From positions 1 through 64,000 of the forward strand of contig NZ_SEMD01000014.1 of assembly GCF_004153165.1 (NCBI RefSeq): DNA of 64,000 nt, given 5' to 3'. This stretch comes from Sporolactobacillus sp. THM7-4. GTDB taxonomy: Bacteria; Bacillota; Bacilli; Bacillales; Sporolactobacillaceae. Below, in pieces: positions 44,037-53,922 of this stretch (positions are counted from its first letter, which is position 1; each line of letters begins with the position of its first letter). The position numbers and the translations under genes are program-made. The notes under the pieces were generated by a model, which ran no database searches, had not been told where the DNA came from, and was given only the letters and a program-made list of their open reading frames with translations.

Positions 44037-44273
44037 TTAAACTTTAAACTCAGTAATCTGTTTCTTGAAGACTTTGAACTTTATCAACATTTTTCCAATG
44101 TCTTTTTCATAGAGTGAACGAATAACAGGTTCTAGTCCGAATCCGTGCCAAAAACGCAAAGTTTTTAAATCATTAAGGAGCAGGATCTCCCGATCAGGAG
44201 GTGATTCATTAATCAGTTTGAAACCGCTTACTAAATGTCTGACCAGGAAAGGAAGCGATAGGGGCGCGGACAA
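44037..44273 (-). CDS. Short unrecognised frame, 78 residues
   Basis: TTG-started frame, basic at its C-terminus (KMLIKFKVFKKQITEFKV), containing NDLKTLRFWHGFGLEP. No family recognised and no clear ribosome binding site. Together with the adjoining 54-codon frame it may represent a decayed gene in the space between the thiolase and hbd. Confidence 0.25.
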   Translation of the reverse strand: MSAPLSLPFLVRHLVSGFKLINESPPDREILLLNDLKTLRFWHGFGLEPVIRSLYEKDIGKMLIKFKVFKKQITEFKV

Positions 44274-44374
44274 TATTTATGTCAATGAATCTTATGAAGC
44301 TTCAAGAGGTCATAAGATTGACAGATGAAACAAGACAGACGACAAATACGATGAGACAGGGGGTATGCGGCTCG

Positions 44375-45226
44375 ATGCACATCAATCAATTAGCTGTCAT
44401 TGGTGCTGGACAAATGGGTTCTGGAATTGCTCAGGTTATGGCGCAAGAAGGTAAAGAGGTCTTCATTCATGACATTAAAGAAGCCTATATTCTAAACGGC
44501 ATTGGCCGGATTGAAAAAAATCTGACCAGGGATGTGGTGAAAGGTAGAAAAACGGAGGCAGAAAAAGAAGCCATCCTTTCCCGAATTCACCCGGTGACCG
44601 ACCTTCAGGACGTCCGGGAAGTGGAGTTTGTCATTGAAGCAGCGACGGAAAACCCGGAAATTAAACGCAACATTTTTAAACAACTCGATCAATTGATGGA
44701 GAGGGAAACCATTTTAGCGACGAACACGTCGTCGATTTCCATCACGAAGATTGCCGCCGCCACGAGCAGGCCTGATAAAGTCATTGGCATGCATTTTTTT
44801 AACCCGGTTCCGATCATGCGACTTGTTGAAGTCATCAGAGGCATGGCAACAGACGATCAAACCGAGCAGACCGTAAAAGATCTGGCTGAAGAAGTGAATA
44901 AAGTGCCGGTTGCTATCCGGGACTTTCCGGGTTTTGCGGCGAACAGGATTTTAATACCGATGATAAACGAAGCAATTTACTGCGTCTATGAGGGGGTCTC
45001 CAGTCCGGAAAGTATCGATCAGGTGATGAAGCTTGGCGCCAATCAGCCGATGGGTCCCCTTGCTCTGGCTGATTTGATCGGACTCGATACCTGTCTCTCC
45101 ATCATGGAAGTGCTTTATGAAGGTTATGGGGATTCAAAGTATCGCCCATGCCCGCTCCTAAAAAAGTATGTCGAAGCCAACTGGTTAGGGAGAAAAACAG
45201 GACGCGGATTTTATATCTATGAATGA
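44375..45226 (+). CDS. hbd: 3-hydroxyacyl-CoA (3-hydroxybutyryl-CoA) dehydrogenase
   Basis: A 283-residue NAD-dependent dehydrogenase with VIGAGQMGSGIAQVMA at the N-terminus, EAATENPEIK, and the signature IGMHFFNPVPIMRLVEVI followed by FPGFAANRI; the C-terminal domain has QPMGPLALADLIGLD. This is the Hbd/MmgB family. ATG 44375 has AGGGGG about 10 nt upstream; the 32 extra upstream codons have no similarity. It opens the second fad cluster; its stop is 11 nt before the probable hydratase start. Confidence 0.93.
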   Translation: MHINQLAVIGAGQMGSGIAQVMAQEGKEVFIHDIKEAYILNGIGRIEKNLTRDVVKGRKTEAEKEAILSRIHPVTDLQDVREVEFVIEAATENPEIKRNIFKQLDQLMERETILATNTSSISITKIAAATSRPDKVIGMHFFNPVPIMRLVEVIRGMATDDQTEQTVKDLAEEVNKVPVAIRDFPGFAANRILIPMINEAIYCVYEGVSSPESIDQVMKLGANQPMGPLALADLIGLDTCLSIMEVLYEGYGDSKYRPCPLLKKYVEANWLGRKTGRGFYIYE

Positions 45227-45237
45227 GGGATGAGAAC

Positions 45238-46023
45238 GTGAATCTTCAATCCGTTGAGATAAAAACAGAGGAACATATTGCCTGTCTCACGATCAATCGC
45301 CCTGAAGCCCTGAATTCATTAAACACAAAGGTGTTAAAAGAGCTTGAGGAGGCGTACAACTCCATCGCACGTCAAGCGGATATTCGGGTCGTCATCATGA
45401 CGGGTTCGGGAGAAAAAGCGTTTGTTGCCGGGGCTGATATTGGAGAAATGAAAGACAAGACTCCGGACGAGGCACGAACGTTTTCGCAATACGGCCAGCG
45501 GCTGATGCGGAAGATTGAGCAGTTACCTCAACCGGTGATTGCCGCCGTCAATGGCTTCGCCCTGGGTGGAGGGTGTGAACTTGCACTTGCCTGTGACATG
45601 AGACTCGCAAGCCGCAACGCCCGATTCGGCCAACCCGAAGTCACACTCGGCATTATACCCGGGTTCGGTGGATCCCAGCGTCTTCCCCGACTTGTTGGCG
45701 CCGGTATCGCAAAAGAACTTCTTTTGACTGGAGCGATCATCACTGCGGACCGGGCCCGTGAAATCGGATTAGTCAACGAGGTGTATGAGACACGGACGGA
45801 ACTTGATGAAAAAGCGTTTCAACTCGCGAAAACGATCGCCAAACGGGCGCCTCTTGCTGTGAGGCAAACGAAGCAACTGGTCAATCGCGGCCTCGAGATA
45901 TCGCTTGATCAGGCGCTCAACGATGAAGTTGAACAGTTTAGCCGCTTATTTGAGACAGACGACCAGAAAGAAGGCATGGAGGCCTTTCTAAAAAAGCGTA
46001 GACCCAAATTTTCCGGAAAATAA
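45238..46023 (+). CDS. fadB: Enoyl-CoA hydratase (crotonase family)
   Basis: A protein of about 261 residues with LTINRPEALNSLN, the oxyanion-hole KAFVAGADIGEM and the catalytic region GFALGGGCELALACDMRLAS with FGQPEVTLGIIPGFGGSQRL, which includes both active-site Glu positions of hydratases. It hydrates trans-2-enoyl-CoA. I prefer GTG 45238, which has GAGGGATGAG upstream, over the ATG at 45223 that overlaps the hbd stop. With hbd it forms a two-protein alternative to the fused FadN. Confidence 0.93.
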   Translation: MNLQSVEIKTEEHIACLTINRPEALNSLNTKVLKELEEAYNSIARQADIRVVIMTGSGEKAFVAGADIGEMKDKTPDEARTFSQYGQRLMRKIEQLPQPVIAAVNGFALGGGCELALACDMRLASRNARFGQPEVTLGIIPGFGGSQRLPRLVGAGIAKELLLTGAIITADRAREIGLVNEVYETRTELDEKAFQLAKTIAKRAPLAVRQTKQLVNRGLEISLDQALNDEVEQFSRLFETDDQKEGMEAFLKKRRPKFSGK

Positions 46024-46205
46024 AGGGGGTAAACCAAAGCTCCTTTGCTTGCAGGCTGCTCCTTGAGGAGCTCGCGTCTAACGCTGTGAATTCCATGTAA
46101 TTGATGCTTAAAAGTCCCAATAACTCTTTTATAAGTAACGGGTGCCAACAACAAAAACAAGATCATCGAATTTTAGAAAAATCAATTTGTAGTGGGAGGG
46201 ATTAC

Positions 46206-47792
46206 ATGCTGCGTCACCTGTTTATTCCGGATTTACTGAAGAGAGCGGTCAAGTATTACCCGAATAAATTGGCCGTTATCGATGGCGAAATCCGGTTAAC
46301 TTATCTTCAGTTACAGGAAAGAGTGAACCGGCTTTCCTGGATGCTGACCGGATTGGGCGTGGAAAAAGGAGATCGAGTGGCTTATCTTGCGCCGAATACG
46401 TTACAGATGCTGGAAGGCATGTTTGGGGTCATGCAGATCGGAGCAGTCACCGTTCCCTTGAATACACGTCTGATCCCGCCGGATTACGCATATATTATTA
46501 ACAACAGTGGGGCCAAAGTCCTGATGGTGGATGCGGATCTCGTGCCTCTGATCGAGCCGGTCAAGCAGGAACTCAGGCAAGTCAGGCATTTCATCGTTCT
46601 TCCTTCGCCAAACGGTTCGAAGCGAGAGGGCTGGACCGGCTATGAACGGCTGCTTGCCACGTATCCGGCCGAAGAGCCGAAAATTCCTGAAATGGATGAA
46701 CTGAATCTTGCAAGTCTCTTATATACAAGCGGGACGACGGGTCATCCAAAAGGCGTCATGCATTCTCACAGAAGCCTGTTTTTTAACGTATTGAATACGA
46801 TTATTCATTTAAAGGTGTCCGATCATGATGTGTTGCTGCATACGTTGCCATTATTTCACGTGAACGGCTGGGGTACACCGTTTACCTTTACCGGTATGGG
46901 TGCCACGCACGTGATGATTCGGAAAATTGATCCGCAGCACATCTTTAAGCTGATCGAACAGGAGAAAGTCAATATCGCCTGTATGGCGCCGACCGTTCTC
47001 AGCATGCTTGTGAATGCTGAGAAACCGGCAGAGGATCTATCGCAGAAAATCCGGGTCGTCATTGCGGGCTCGGCGCCTCCTCCTTCTTATGTCAGAAAAG
47101 TGGAGGAGCAGCTTCATTGGGAATTTGTCCAGGTCTATGGCATGACTGAAGCCGCCCCATTCCTGACCGTGTCTCATGTGAAGTCCCATCTCAATCAAAG
47201 TCGTGATCATGTATACCGGATTAAGGCAAAAGCGGGAATCGGGATGCTGAACATGGATGTGCGGATCGTGGACGAACAGGGACGGGATGTCCGGCCGGAC
47301 GGAAAACAGGTCGGAGAAATCGTGACGCGTGGGAACAGTGTGATGGAAGGGTATTGGCGCGCGCCGGATGAGACGAAGAAGGTACTGAAAGACGGATGGT
47401 ATTATACCGGTGACATGGGGACGATTGACGCAGAAGGTTATATTGAAATCGTGGACCGAAAGAAGGATATCATCATTAGCGGCGGTGAGAACATTTCATC
47501 AATCGAAGTGGAAGGGGTGATTTACCGGCATCCGGCGATTCTGGAGGCCACCGTTGTTGCAGTACCTCATGAGTTGTGGGGCGAAGTGCCACATGCCATT
47601 TGCGTCCTGAAGGATGGAATGACGGCCACAGAAAAGGATCTGATTGCCTTCTGCCGCGCGCATCTCCCGTCTTTTAAAGCACCGAAATCCTTTTCTTTTG
47701 TTAAGGAACTCCCCAAAACGGTTTCCGGTAAGGTTCAGAAAGGAAAACTGCGGAAAGCCTTGTGGGCTGGAAAGGATCGATTAGTGAATTAA
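46206..47792 (+). CDS. Long-chain fatty acid-CoA ligase, FadD-type (copy 2)
   Basis: A 528-residue paralogue of the ligase at 24660, similar over its whole length (both start with HLFxPDxLxRAVKYYP and end with SGKxxK...VN). Motifs: LLYTSGTTGHPKG, VYGMTEAAP, WYYTGDMGTID, DRKKDIIISGGENIS, and the lysine in TVSGKVQKG. GGGAGGG lies upstream of ATG 46206. The copy probably differs in chain-length preference or regulation, which cannot be read from sequence. Confidence 0.93.
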   Translation: MLRHLFIPDLLKRAVKYYPNKLAVIDGEIRLTYLQLQERVNRLSWMLTGLGVEKGDRVAYLAPNTLQMLEGMFGVMQIGAVTVPLNTRLIPPDYAYIINNSGAKVLMVDADLVPLIEPVKQELRQVRHFIVLPSPNGSKREGWTGYERLLATYPAEEPKIPEMDELNLASLLYTSGTTGHPKGVMHSHRSLFFNVLNTIIHLKVSDHDVLLHTLPLFHVNGWGTPFTFTGMGATHVMIRKIDPQHIFKLIEQEKVNIACMAPTVLSMLVNAEKPAEDLSQKIRVVIAGSAPPPSYVRKVEEQLHWEFVQVYGMTEAAPFLTVSHVKSHLNQSRDHVYRIKAKAGIGMLNMDVRIVDEQGRDVRPDGKQVGEIVTRGNSVMEGYWRAPDETKKVLKDGWYYTGDMGTIDAEGYIEIVDRKKDIIISGGENISSIEVEGVIYRHPAILEATVVAVPHELWGEVPHAICVLKDGMTATEKDLIAFCRAHLPSFKAPKSFSFVKELPKTVSGKVQKGKLRKALWAGKDRLVN

Positions 47793-47856
47793 AAAGGTGT
47801 CAAAAAATGTATCCGTTTCCACACTGAATAATCTCTCATGAAAGGTGGTTTTCGAA

Positions 47857-48615
47857 GTGAATCTCTTAGTTTGCATCAGACAAACCTTCGATACAGAGGA
47901 AAAAATTGTGATTGAAAATGAAAAGGTAAAGGATGCTGACGCTAAATTCATTATCAATCCGTATGACGAATATGCCATCGAAGAAGCGCTGAAACTTCGC
48001 GAGGCACAAGGCGGCACGGTCACCGTGGTCACTGTTGGACCCGAACGGACGGAAAGTGCGCTGCGCACGGCACTTGCCATGGGGGCGGACAAGGCCATTC
48101 GGATCGACTCGGCTTCAGATGATGAGTCGACCATTGCCCGGTTGCTTGCCGGTATCGCTAAAAAAGAGGCGTTCGATCTCATTCTCGGGGGGAATTTCGA
48201 TGTTGATACCGGCGCCGGACAGGTGACGATCCGGCTGGCTGAAGAGCTGGACATTCCCCACATCGGTGCGGTGACCCGCTTAAAAGTAGAAAATGGCCAT
48301 GTCGAAGCAGAAAGAGATGCTGAAGGAGCAACAGAAGTTGTGGAATGTTCGCTTCCCGCTCTCGTGACCGCGCAGCAGGGACTAAATGAACCTCGTTATC
48401 CTTCACTACCGGGCATTATGAAAGCAAAACGGAAACGAATTGAACAATACAATCCGGAAGATCTGGCACCAGGCGATGCACTGACAAAGAAAACCAAGGT
48501 TCTCAGCACTTTTTTACCGCAGCAAAAAGAGCCGGGACGAATGCTCGAAGGGGATCTTGATGACCAGGTAAAAGAGCTCGCTTCGATCTTACGCGTAAAG
48601 TGCAGCCTCGTCTGA
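47857..48615 (+). CDS. etfB: Electron transfer flavoprotein beta subunit
   Basis: A 252-residue protein starting MNLLVCIRQTFDTEEKI, with INPYDEYAIEEALKLRE, VVTVGPERTESALRTALAMGAD and LPALVTAQQGLNEPRYPSL, the EtfB signature region including the recognition-loop leucine area. It pairs with EtfA to accept electrons from acyl-CoA dehydrogenases. GTG 47857 has AAAGGTGG 8 nt upstream and begins at the conserved N-terminus; another GTG at 47845 would add four residues. Confidence 0.94.
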   Translation: MNLLVCIRQTFDTEEKIVIENEKVKDADAKFIINPYDEYAIEEALKLREAQGGTVTVVTVGPERTESALRTALAMGADKAIRIDSASDDESTIARLLAGIAKKEAFDLILGGNFDVDTGAGQVTIRLAEELDIPHIGAVTRLKVENGHVEAERDAEGATEVVECSLPALVTAQQGLNEPRYPSLPGIMKAKRKRIEQYNPEDLAPGDALTKKTKVLSTFLPQQKEPGRMLEGDLDDQVKELASILRVKCSLV

Positions 48616-48675
48616 TGTGCTGTTTTTGAATAAGTGATCCCTCTTGTTCATTTCTTAGAAAAGGAGCGTCAAAGA

Positions 48676-49647
48676 ATGAGTCGAAAAACACTGGTGTTTA
48701 CCGAGCAAAGAGAAGGACGGTTAAGAAATGTATCGTTTGAATGTCTGACGGCAGCTTGCCGGATTGCGGGCGGCGGAGAGGTAGCCGCCGTGCTGTTTGG
48801 AAGCGGGGAAAACGGTCAGACAGATGAACTCGCAAAATATGGAGCCGATCAAGTGTATGTCCTGACTAATGAAAGCCTGGCACAGTATACGCCGGATGCT
48901 TACAAACAAGCCATGTTACGGGTCATTGACCACGTTAAACCGGATGCGATCGTTCTGGGTCACACGGGAATAGGTAAAGACATCGCTCCAAGGCTCGCTC
49001 AGCGCCTGAACCTCGGACTCGTATCCGATTGCACGGATATTCAGATAGAAAATGATGAGATCTATCTGATCCGCCCGATCTTTGCTGGAAAAGCTTTTCA
49101 AAAGAAGGTGTTTACTGCCGGCAAGCCGTTTGTGACGATACGGCCGAACAACATCCAGAAGAAAGAAAATCCCCGGCCAGCTGAAGTGATTCCTTTCCAT
49201 GCAGAGATCAAGGATGTCAGGACGATCGTTAAAGAAATCGTCCGGCAAAGTACGTCCGGTGTTGATCTGACCGAAGCGAAAGTCGTCGTATCCGGCGGAC
49301 GCGGCGTGAAGAGTACCGAGGGCTTCAAGCCGCTTCAGGAACTCGCTGATGTCCTCGGCGGAGCAGTCGGCGCTTCCCGGGCAGCCTGCGATGCCGGCTA
49401 CTGCGATTATGCGATGCAGATCGGCCAGACCGGAAAAGTCGTGACGCCTGACCTTTACATTGCGTGTGGAATTTCCGGGGCAATTCAACATCTGGCCGGC
49501 ATGAGCCAGTCCAAGATCATTGTTGCGATTAATAAAGATCCGGAAGCTCCGATCTTTCAAGTTGCCGACTATGGGATTGTCGGAGATCTGTTTGAAGTCG
49601 TGCCGAAACTGACGGAGGAGTTTAAAAAAGTGCTTTCTGAGAAGTAA
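48676..49647 (+). CDS. etfA: Electron transfer flavoprotein alpha subunit
   Basis: A 323-residue protein with an N-terminal domain similar to EtfB and a C-terminal FAD-binding domain marked by VVSGGRGVKSTEG, VGASRAACDAGY, QIGQTGKVVTPDLYIACGISGAIQH and AINKDPEAPIF. ATG 48676 with AAAGGAG upstream is the start. Together with EtfB and FadF it forms the route from FadE to the quinone pool. Confidence 0.95.
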   Translation: MSRKTLVFTEQREGRLRNVSFECLTAACRIAGGGEVAAVLFGSGENGQTDELAKYGADQVYVLTNESLAQYTPDAYKQAMLRVIDHVKPDAIVLGHTGIGKDIAPRLAQRLNLGLVSDCTDIQIENDEIYLIRPIFAGKAFQKKVFTAGKPFVTIRPNNIQKKENPRPAEVIPFHAEIKDVRTIVKEIVRQSTSGVDLTEAKVVVSGGRGVKSTEGFKPLQELADVLGGAVGASRAACDAGYCDYAMQIGQTGKVVTPDLYIACGISGAIQHLAGMSQSKIIVAINKDPEAPIFQVADYGIVGDLFEVVPKLTEEFKKVLSEK

Positions 49648-49671
49648 TTCCAGACTGGGGGGTTTACGGCC

Positions 49672-51888
49672 ATGTGGCAGCTGCTCAATTTTCTCCTCTT
49701 CATACTCGTGACCGCCTCTTGCGTCTCGATGATCGCGACGGTTATCCGCCGCCGCTATCAATATATCAAACTGGGAAATCCGGTGGAACTCGAGAAAGAG
49801 ATCGGTAAACGAATTTTCACGGTTTTCTCGCAAGTATTCGGTCAAAAGAAACTATTAAAAGATCGTAAAAGTGGAATCATGCATGTCGTCATGTTCTATG
49901 GGTTTATTATTTTACAATTTGGTGCCCTGGACATTATTTACAGAGGATTATCCGGCCATCATCTTCCATATCCCGGGTATCCCTATTTTCAATTTTCTCA
50001 GGAGCTGACGGCTTTTCTCATCCTGATTACCGCATTCTATGCTTTTTATCGCCGTTATATTGAGAAGCTGAAACGGCTGAAACGGGGATGGAAGCCGAGT
50101 CTTGTTCTTCTTTTTCTGACCTCGCTGATGCTCGCTGTTTTGTTTACTCTTGGATTTGACCGGCTCCGCACCGGTGAACCCGCGTCGCTCTTAGCCCCGA
50201 TTTCTTCGCTGATTGCCGGTGCCTTTTCCGGCCTGTCCGTCACCACGGCGCAAACGCTTTATTATGTGGCCTGGTGGGCGCATTTATTAATCTTGCTGTC
50301 CTTTGCCCTGTATGTCCCGCAATCTAAACACTTTCATCTTATCACGGCACCGATCAATGTTTTTCTCGCGCGGACCGGGCCAGCTGGAAAGCTGAAATCG
50401 ATTGATCTGGAAGATGAAGACGCCGAATCGTTCGGTGCAGGGAGAATTGAAGACTTTTCCCGGAAGCAGCTTCTCGACCTGTATGCCTGCGTCGAATGCG
50501 GGCGCTGTACAAATATGTGTCCGGCTGCTGCAACAGGAAAGGTGCTCTCACCGATGCATCTGATCGTCAAGATGCGGGATCATCTGACGGAAAAAGGGGC
50601 AGCGGTGACGTCCAGATCGCCGTGGATGCCGGCCCTGGCTGGCGCGGGAACCGGTATCCATACGGTCCAGGTGGCGCCACGTTTAGAGGGAACGTGGGAT
50701 AAAAACAAGGCGGCTGAAGAGACAGCGGTGAGCGGGACCCCGTTAAAGGCCTCACCGAACAGTTCTGTAGCGCTTCACACGCCGGATGAACCTGTCACGG
50801 ATATCGGACCCACGATCGCATGGCATCAACGCTATTGGAAAAAATCAGCAGAAAAAAAGATTGAAGACGTCAACCTGATCGGAGACGTGATCACTGAAGA
50901 TGAAATTTGGGCCTGCACCACGTGCCGTAACTGCGAAGATCAGTGTCCGGTCGATAATGAACATGTCGATAAAATCATCGACCTGCGCCGCTACCTTGTG
51001 TTAATGGAAGGAAAAGTCCCGCAGGAAGGACAGCGGGCGATGCAGAATATTGAGCGGCAAGGCAATCCGTGGGGGATGAGCCGCAATGACCGTTCGAAGT
51101 GGATGGAAGGCCTTGAAGACCTGCATGTGCCAACGGTAAAAGAAAATCCGGATTTCGACTATCTCTTTTTCGTCGGGAGTATGGGGTCGTATGATAACCG
51201 AACAATCAAAGTGACCCGCGCGTTTGTCCGTCTGCTGAATAAAGCTGGCGTGAACTTTGCGGTTCTCGGCAATGAGGAAAAGAATTCCGGTGACACGCCG
51301 CGGAGAATGGGAAACGAGCTCTTATTTCAGGAGCTCTGCCAGGAAAACATTGCGACGTTTGAAAAGTATCATGTCCAAAAGATTGTAACCGCCTGTCCGC
51401 ATACTTTTAATCTCTTTAAAAATGAATACCCGGAATTCGGTCTTAAGGCCGAGGTGCTGCACCATACACAATTGCTCGACCAGTTGGTAAGCGAAGGAAA
51501 ACTTGTACCAAAACAGAGGATAAACGAGCGGATCACCTATCATGATTCCTGCTATCTCGGTCGCTATAATGGTGTTTTTGATCAGCCGCGGAATGTCCTG
51601 AAGGCGATTCCCGGTCTCGAACTCGTTGAAATGAAGCGTTCCCGGGAAAAAGCCATGTGCTGCGGCGCCGGGGGCGGGAGAATGTGGATGGAAGAAAAGG
51701 CTGGAAAACGGGTGAATATCGCACGGACGGAACAGGCGCTTGAGGTTCATCCGGGAATTATTTCGAGTGCCTGCCCTTATTGCCTGACCATGCTGTCCGA
51801 TGGAACGAAAATGAAGGGCGTCGATGAACAGATCCAGACTAAAGACATCGCTGAGATCCTTGCTGAATCCGTTTTTGGTACAGAATGA
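49672..51888 (+). CDS. fadF: FadF-type membrane iron-sulfur protein (EtfAB:quinone oxidoreductase)
   Basis: A 738-residue protein. The N-terminal 220 residues contain several transmembrane helices like NarI-type cytochrome b subunits, with His residues in the right regions to bind haem. Two 4Fe-4S ferredoxin motifs follow: CVECGRCTNMCP (about 273-284) and CTTCRNCEDQCP (about 415-426). The C-terminus has two CCG-type domains (ACPHTF near 574 and MCCGAGGGRMW near 663) as in HdrB. This is the layout of B. subtilis FadF (YwjF), thought to pass electrons from EtfAB to menaquinone. It directly follows etfA. Confidence 0.93.
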   Translation: MWQLLNFLLFILVTASCVSMIATVIRRRYQYIKLGNPVELEKEIGKRIFTVFSQVFGQKKLLKDRKSGIMHVVMFYGFIILQFGALDIIYRGLSGHHLPYPGYPYFQFSQELTAFLILITAFYAFYRRYIEKLKRLKRGWKPSLVLLFLTSLMLAVLFTLGFDRLRTGEPASLLAPISSLIAGAFSGLSVTTAQTLYYVAWWAHLLILLSFALYVPQSKHFHLITAPINVFLARTGPAGKLKSIDLEDEDAESFGAGRIEDFSRKQLLDLYACVECGRCTNMCPAAATGKVLSPMHLIVKMRDHLTEKGAAVTSRSPWMPALAGAGTGIHTVQVAPRLEGTWDKNKAAEETAVSGTPLKASPNSSVALHTPDEPVTDIGPTIAWHQRYWKKSAEKKIEDVNLIGDVITEDEIWACTTCRNCEDQCPVDNEHVDKIIDLRRYLVLMEGKVPQEGQRAMQNIERQGNPWGMSRNDRSKWMEGLEDLHVPTVKENPDFDYLFFVGSMGSYDNRTIKVTRAFVRLLNKAGVNFAVLGNEEKNSGDTPRRMGNELLFQELCQENIATFEKYHVQKIVTACPHTFNLFKNEYPEFGLKAEVLHHTQLLDQLVSEGKLVPKQRINERITYHDSCYLGRYNGVFDQPRNVLKAIPGLELVEMKRSREKAMCCGAGGGRMWMEEKAGKRVNIARTEQALEVHPGIISSACPYCLTMLSDGTKMKGVDEQIQTKDIAEILAESVFGTE

Positions 51889-51951
51889 GTCTTCACCGCT
51901 TTTAAATGAAAATTCCTAAATTAGAGGATTTATGATAAGGAGAGAATGAAC

Positions 51952-53724
51952 GTGGTACTGAAAAGTGAGAAAACTGGTGGGGCGGCCTTCTTAATTGACG
52001 AGGTCGGTCAGGAGTCCGTTGTAACCCCGGAAGATTTCACGGAAGAACAGTTGATGTTTGCGGAAACGACAAAACATTTTATAGAAAAGTCGGTAGTTCC
52101 GCATGATCAGCAAATTGAGAGCCTCGATTACGACTTAACGGTGAAACTGCTCCGGGAAGCAGGCGAGCTTGGCCTTCTCGGCGCGGATGTACCCGACGCT
52201 TTCGGGGGCCTTGGGCTCGACAAGGTGAGCGCCGCTTTAATCACAGAGTCGCTCGCCAAAGGATCGTCGTTTTGCCTGTCGGCTTCGGTTCACACGGGGA
52301 TCGGAACGCTTCCCATTGTGTTTTTCGGCAATAACGAGCAGAAGAAAAAATATCTTCCCGACCTTGCAAGCGGGCAGAAGATTGCGGCTTACTGCCTGAC
52401 AGAGCCGTCCTCAGGGTCTGATGCCCTCAGCGCGAGAACGACTGCCAGGTTGTCAGAAGATGGAGCCTATTATATTTTAAACGGACAGAAACAATTCATC
52501 ACGAATGCCGGGTTTGCCGATTTGTTTATTGTATATGCCAAAATTGATGGCAAGGATTTCACCGCCTTTATTGTCGAAAGGACGATGGACGGGGTGAGCC
52601 TCGGGCCTGAAGAGAAAAAGATGGGAATTAAAGGATCATCAACCCGGCCGGTGATATTAGAAGACGTGAAAGTGCCCGTTGAAAATCTACTTGGCAAGGC
52701 AGGCAAGGGGCACATCATCGCTTTTAACATCTTGAACATCGGCCGCTTTAAACTTGGCATGACAGGGCTCGGTGCAGCGAAAGAAGCAATTGAGCTTGCC
52801 GCCAGGTTCGCAAATGAACGAATCCAGTTTGGAAAGCCTATTTCCTCTTTTCCATTGATTCAGAAGAAGCTGGCCGAAATGAATACGAAGACGTACATTC
52901 TGGAAAGCATCGTCTACAGAACGGCCGGGCTGATTGATGAGTCGCTAAAGGATGTCGATCATGCGAGCCCGGAAGCCGGCCACCAGTCAGCTAAAGGCAT
53001 TGCTGAGTACGCGATCGAGTGCTCCATCAACAAAGTGTTTGGATCTGAAACGCTCCACGCCGTTGCCGATGAAGGCGTGCAAATCCACGGCGGGTACGGT
53101 TATACCCAGGAATATAAAATTGAGCGAATCTACCGGGATTCACGAATCAACCGAATTTTTGAAGGGACGAACGAAATCAACCGGCTGGTCATTGTCAACG
53201 CGCTATTGAAGAAAGCCGGAAAGGGTGAACTGCCTTTATTTGAAAAAATGGAAGCACTCGAAACCGAGGAGCCGGAAGCTGCAGCGCCCACTGGCATTTT
53301 GTCAGAAGAAAAAGGCCTCGTCTCTCGCGCAAAGAAAATCACTCTTCTTACTCTCAGAGAGGCGTTAAAAAAGTACGACCGACAGTTGAAAGAAGAGCAG
53401 CAAGTCATCAGTCATCTGAGCGACATGATGATTCAGATCTACACAATGGAAAGTGTGCTGCTTCGTTCGTTAAAACGATTGGAGAAACTCGGAAAAGAAA
53501 AATCAAGTAACAGCCTGAACATGACGCGGCTCTTCGTCAATAAAGGATTTGAAAAAATCGAGTCTCTAGCGAAAGAAGTGCTGGCGGGAATTGACGAAGG
53601 GGATGCATTGCTGCAGCAGCTGGCGATACTGGAGAAACTGACGCAGAGAACGCCGATCAATTCGATGAATTTAAAAGCAGAAATTGGTGCATGTGTGGCT
53701 AAAAACGGAAACTACGTCGTTTAA
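51952..53724 (+). CDS. Acyl-CoA dehydrogenase, FadE-type (copy 2)
   Basis: A 590-residue paralogue of the enzyme at 30106, very similar in the core (AAYCLTEPSSGSDALSA, QKQFITNAGFADLF, DEGVQIHGGYGYT, FEGTNEINRLVI) and carrying the same long C-terminal helical extension. I chose GTG 51952: it lies 9 nt after AAGGAG and aligns with the start of copy 1 (MVxKSE), whereas ATG 51946 is only 3 nt from the ribosome binding site. It closes the second fad cluster and is followed by a terminator. Confidence 0.93.
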   Translation: MVLKSEKTGGAAFLIDEVGQESVVTPEDFTEEQLMFAETTKHFIEKSVVPHDQQIESLDYDLTVKLLREAGELGLLGADVPDAFGGLGLDKVSAALITESLAKGSSFCLSASVHTGIGTLPIVFFGNNEQKKKYLPDLASGQKIAAYCLTEPSSGSDALSARTTARLSEDGAYYILNGQKQFITNAGFADLFIVYAKIDGKDFTAFIVERTMDGVSLGPEEKKMGIKGSSTRPVILEDVKVPVENLLGKAGKGHIIAFNILNIGRFKLGMTGLGAAKEAIELAARFANERIQFGKPISSFPLIQKKLAEMNTKTYILESIVYRTAGLIDESLKDVDHASPEAGHQSAKGIAEYAIECSINKVFGSETLHAVADEGVQIHGGYGYTQEYKIERIYRDSRINRIFEGTNEINRLVIVNALLKKAGKGELPLFEKMEALETEEPEAAAPTGILSEEKGLVSRAKKITLLTLREALKKYDRQLKEEQQVISHLSDMMIQIYTMESVLLRSLKRLEKLGKEKSSNSLNMTRLFVNKGFEKIESLAKEVLAGIDEGDALLQQLAILEKLTQRTPINSMNLKAEIGACVAKNGNYVV

Positions 53725-53802
53725 AAAAAAGAATCTCTTATCGATCAAGAGTACCAATAGCAAAGGTAAAATACGGATTGAGCGTTTCATAGCGTATATT
53801 CT

Positions 53803-53837
53803 AAAATCCTATCCAGCGAAATGGATGGGATTTTTAA
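53803..53837 (+). terminator. Intrinsic terminator of the second fad cluster
   Basis: AAATCCTATCCA pairs with TGGATGGGATTT around a GCGAAA loop (one G-T pair), followed by TT, about 80 nt after the stop. Confidence 0.8.
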
Positions 53838-53922
53838 TTTAGTCGGTTAACGGAGATCGACCTTTTATATGAAGGAAGCTGGTGAGGAGGCTCGCGGATC
53901 ATCCCCGTACTGTGAACCGGAA

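Noticed and set aside
48916-49845. Long minus-strand frame opposite etfA/fadF
   Set aside because: It is a mirror frame of well-supported genes, with no family resemblance.
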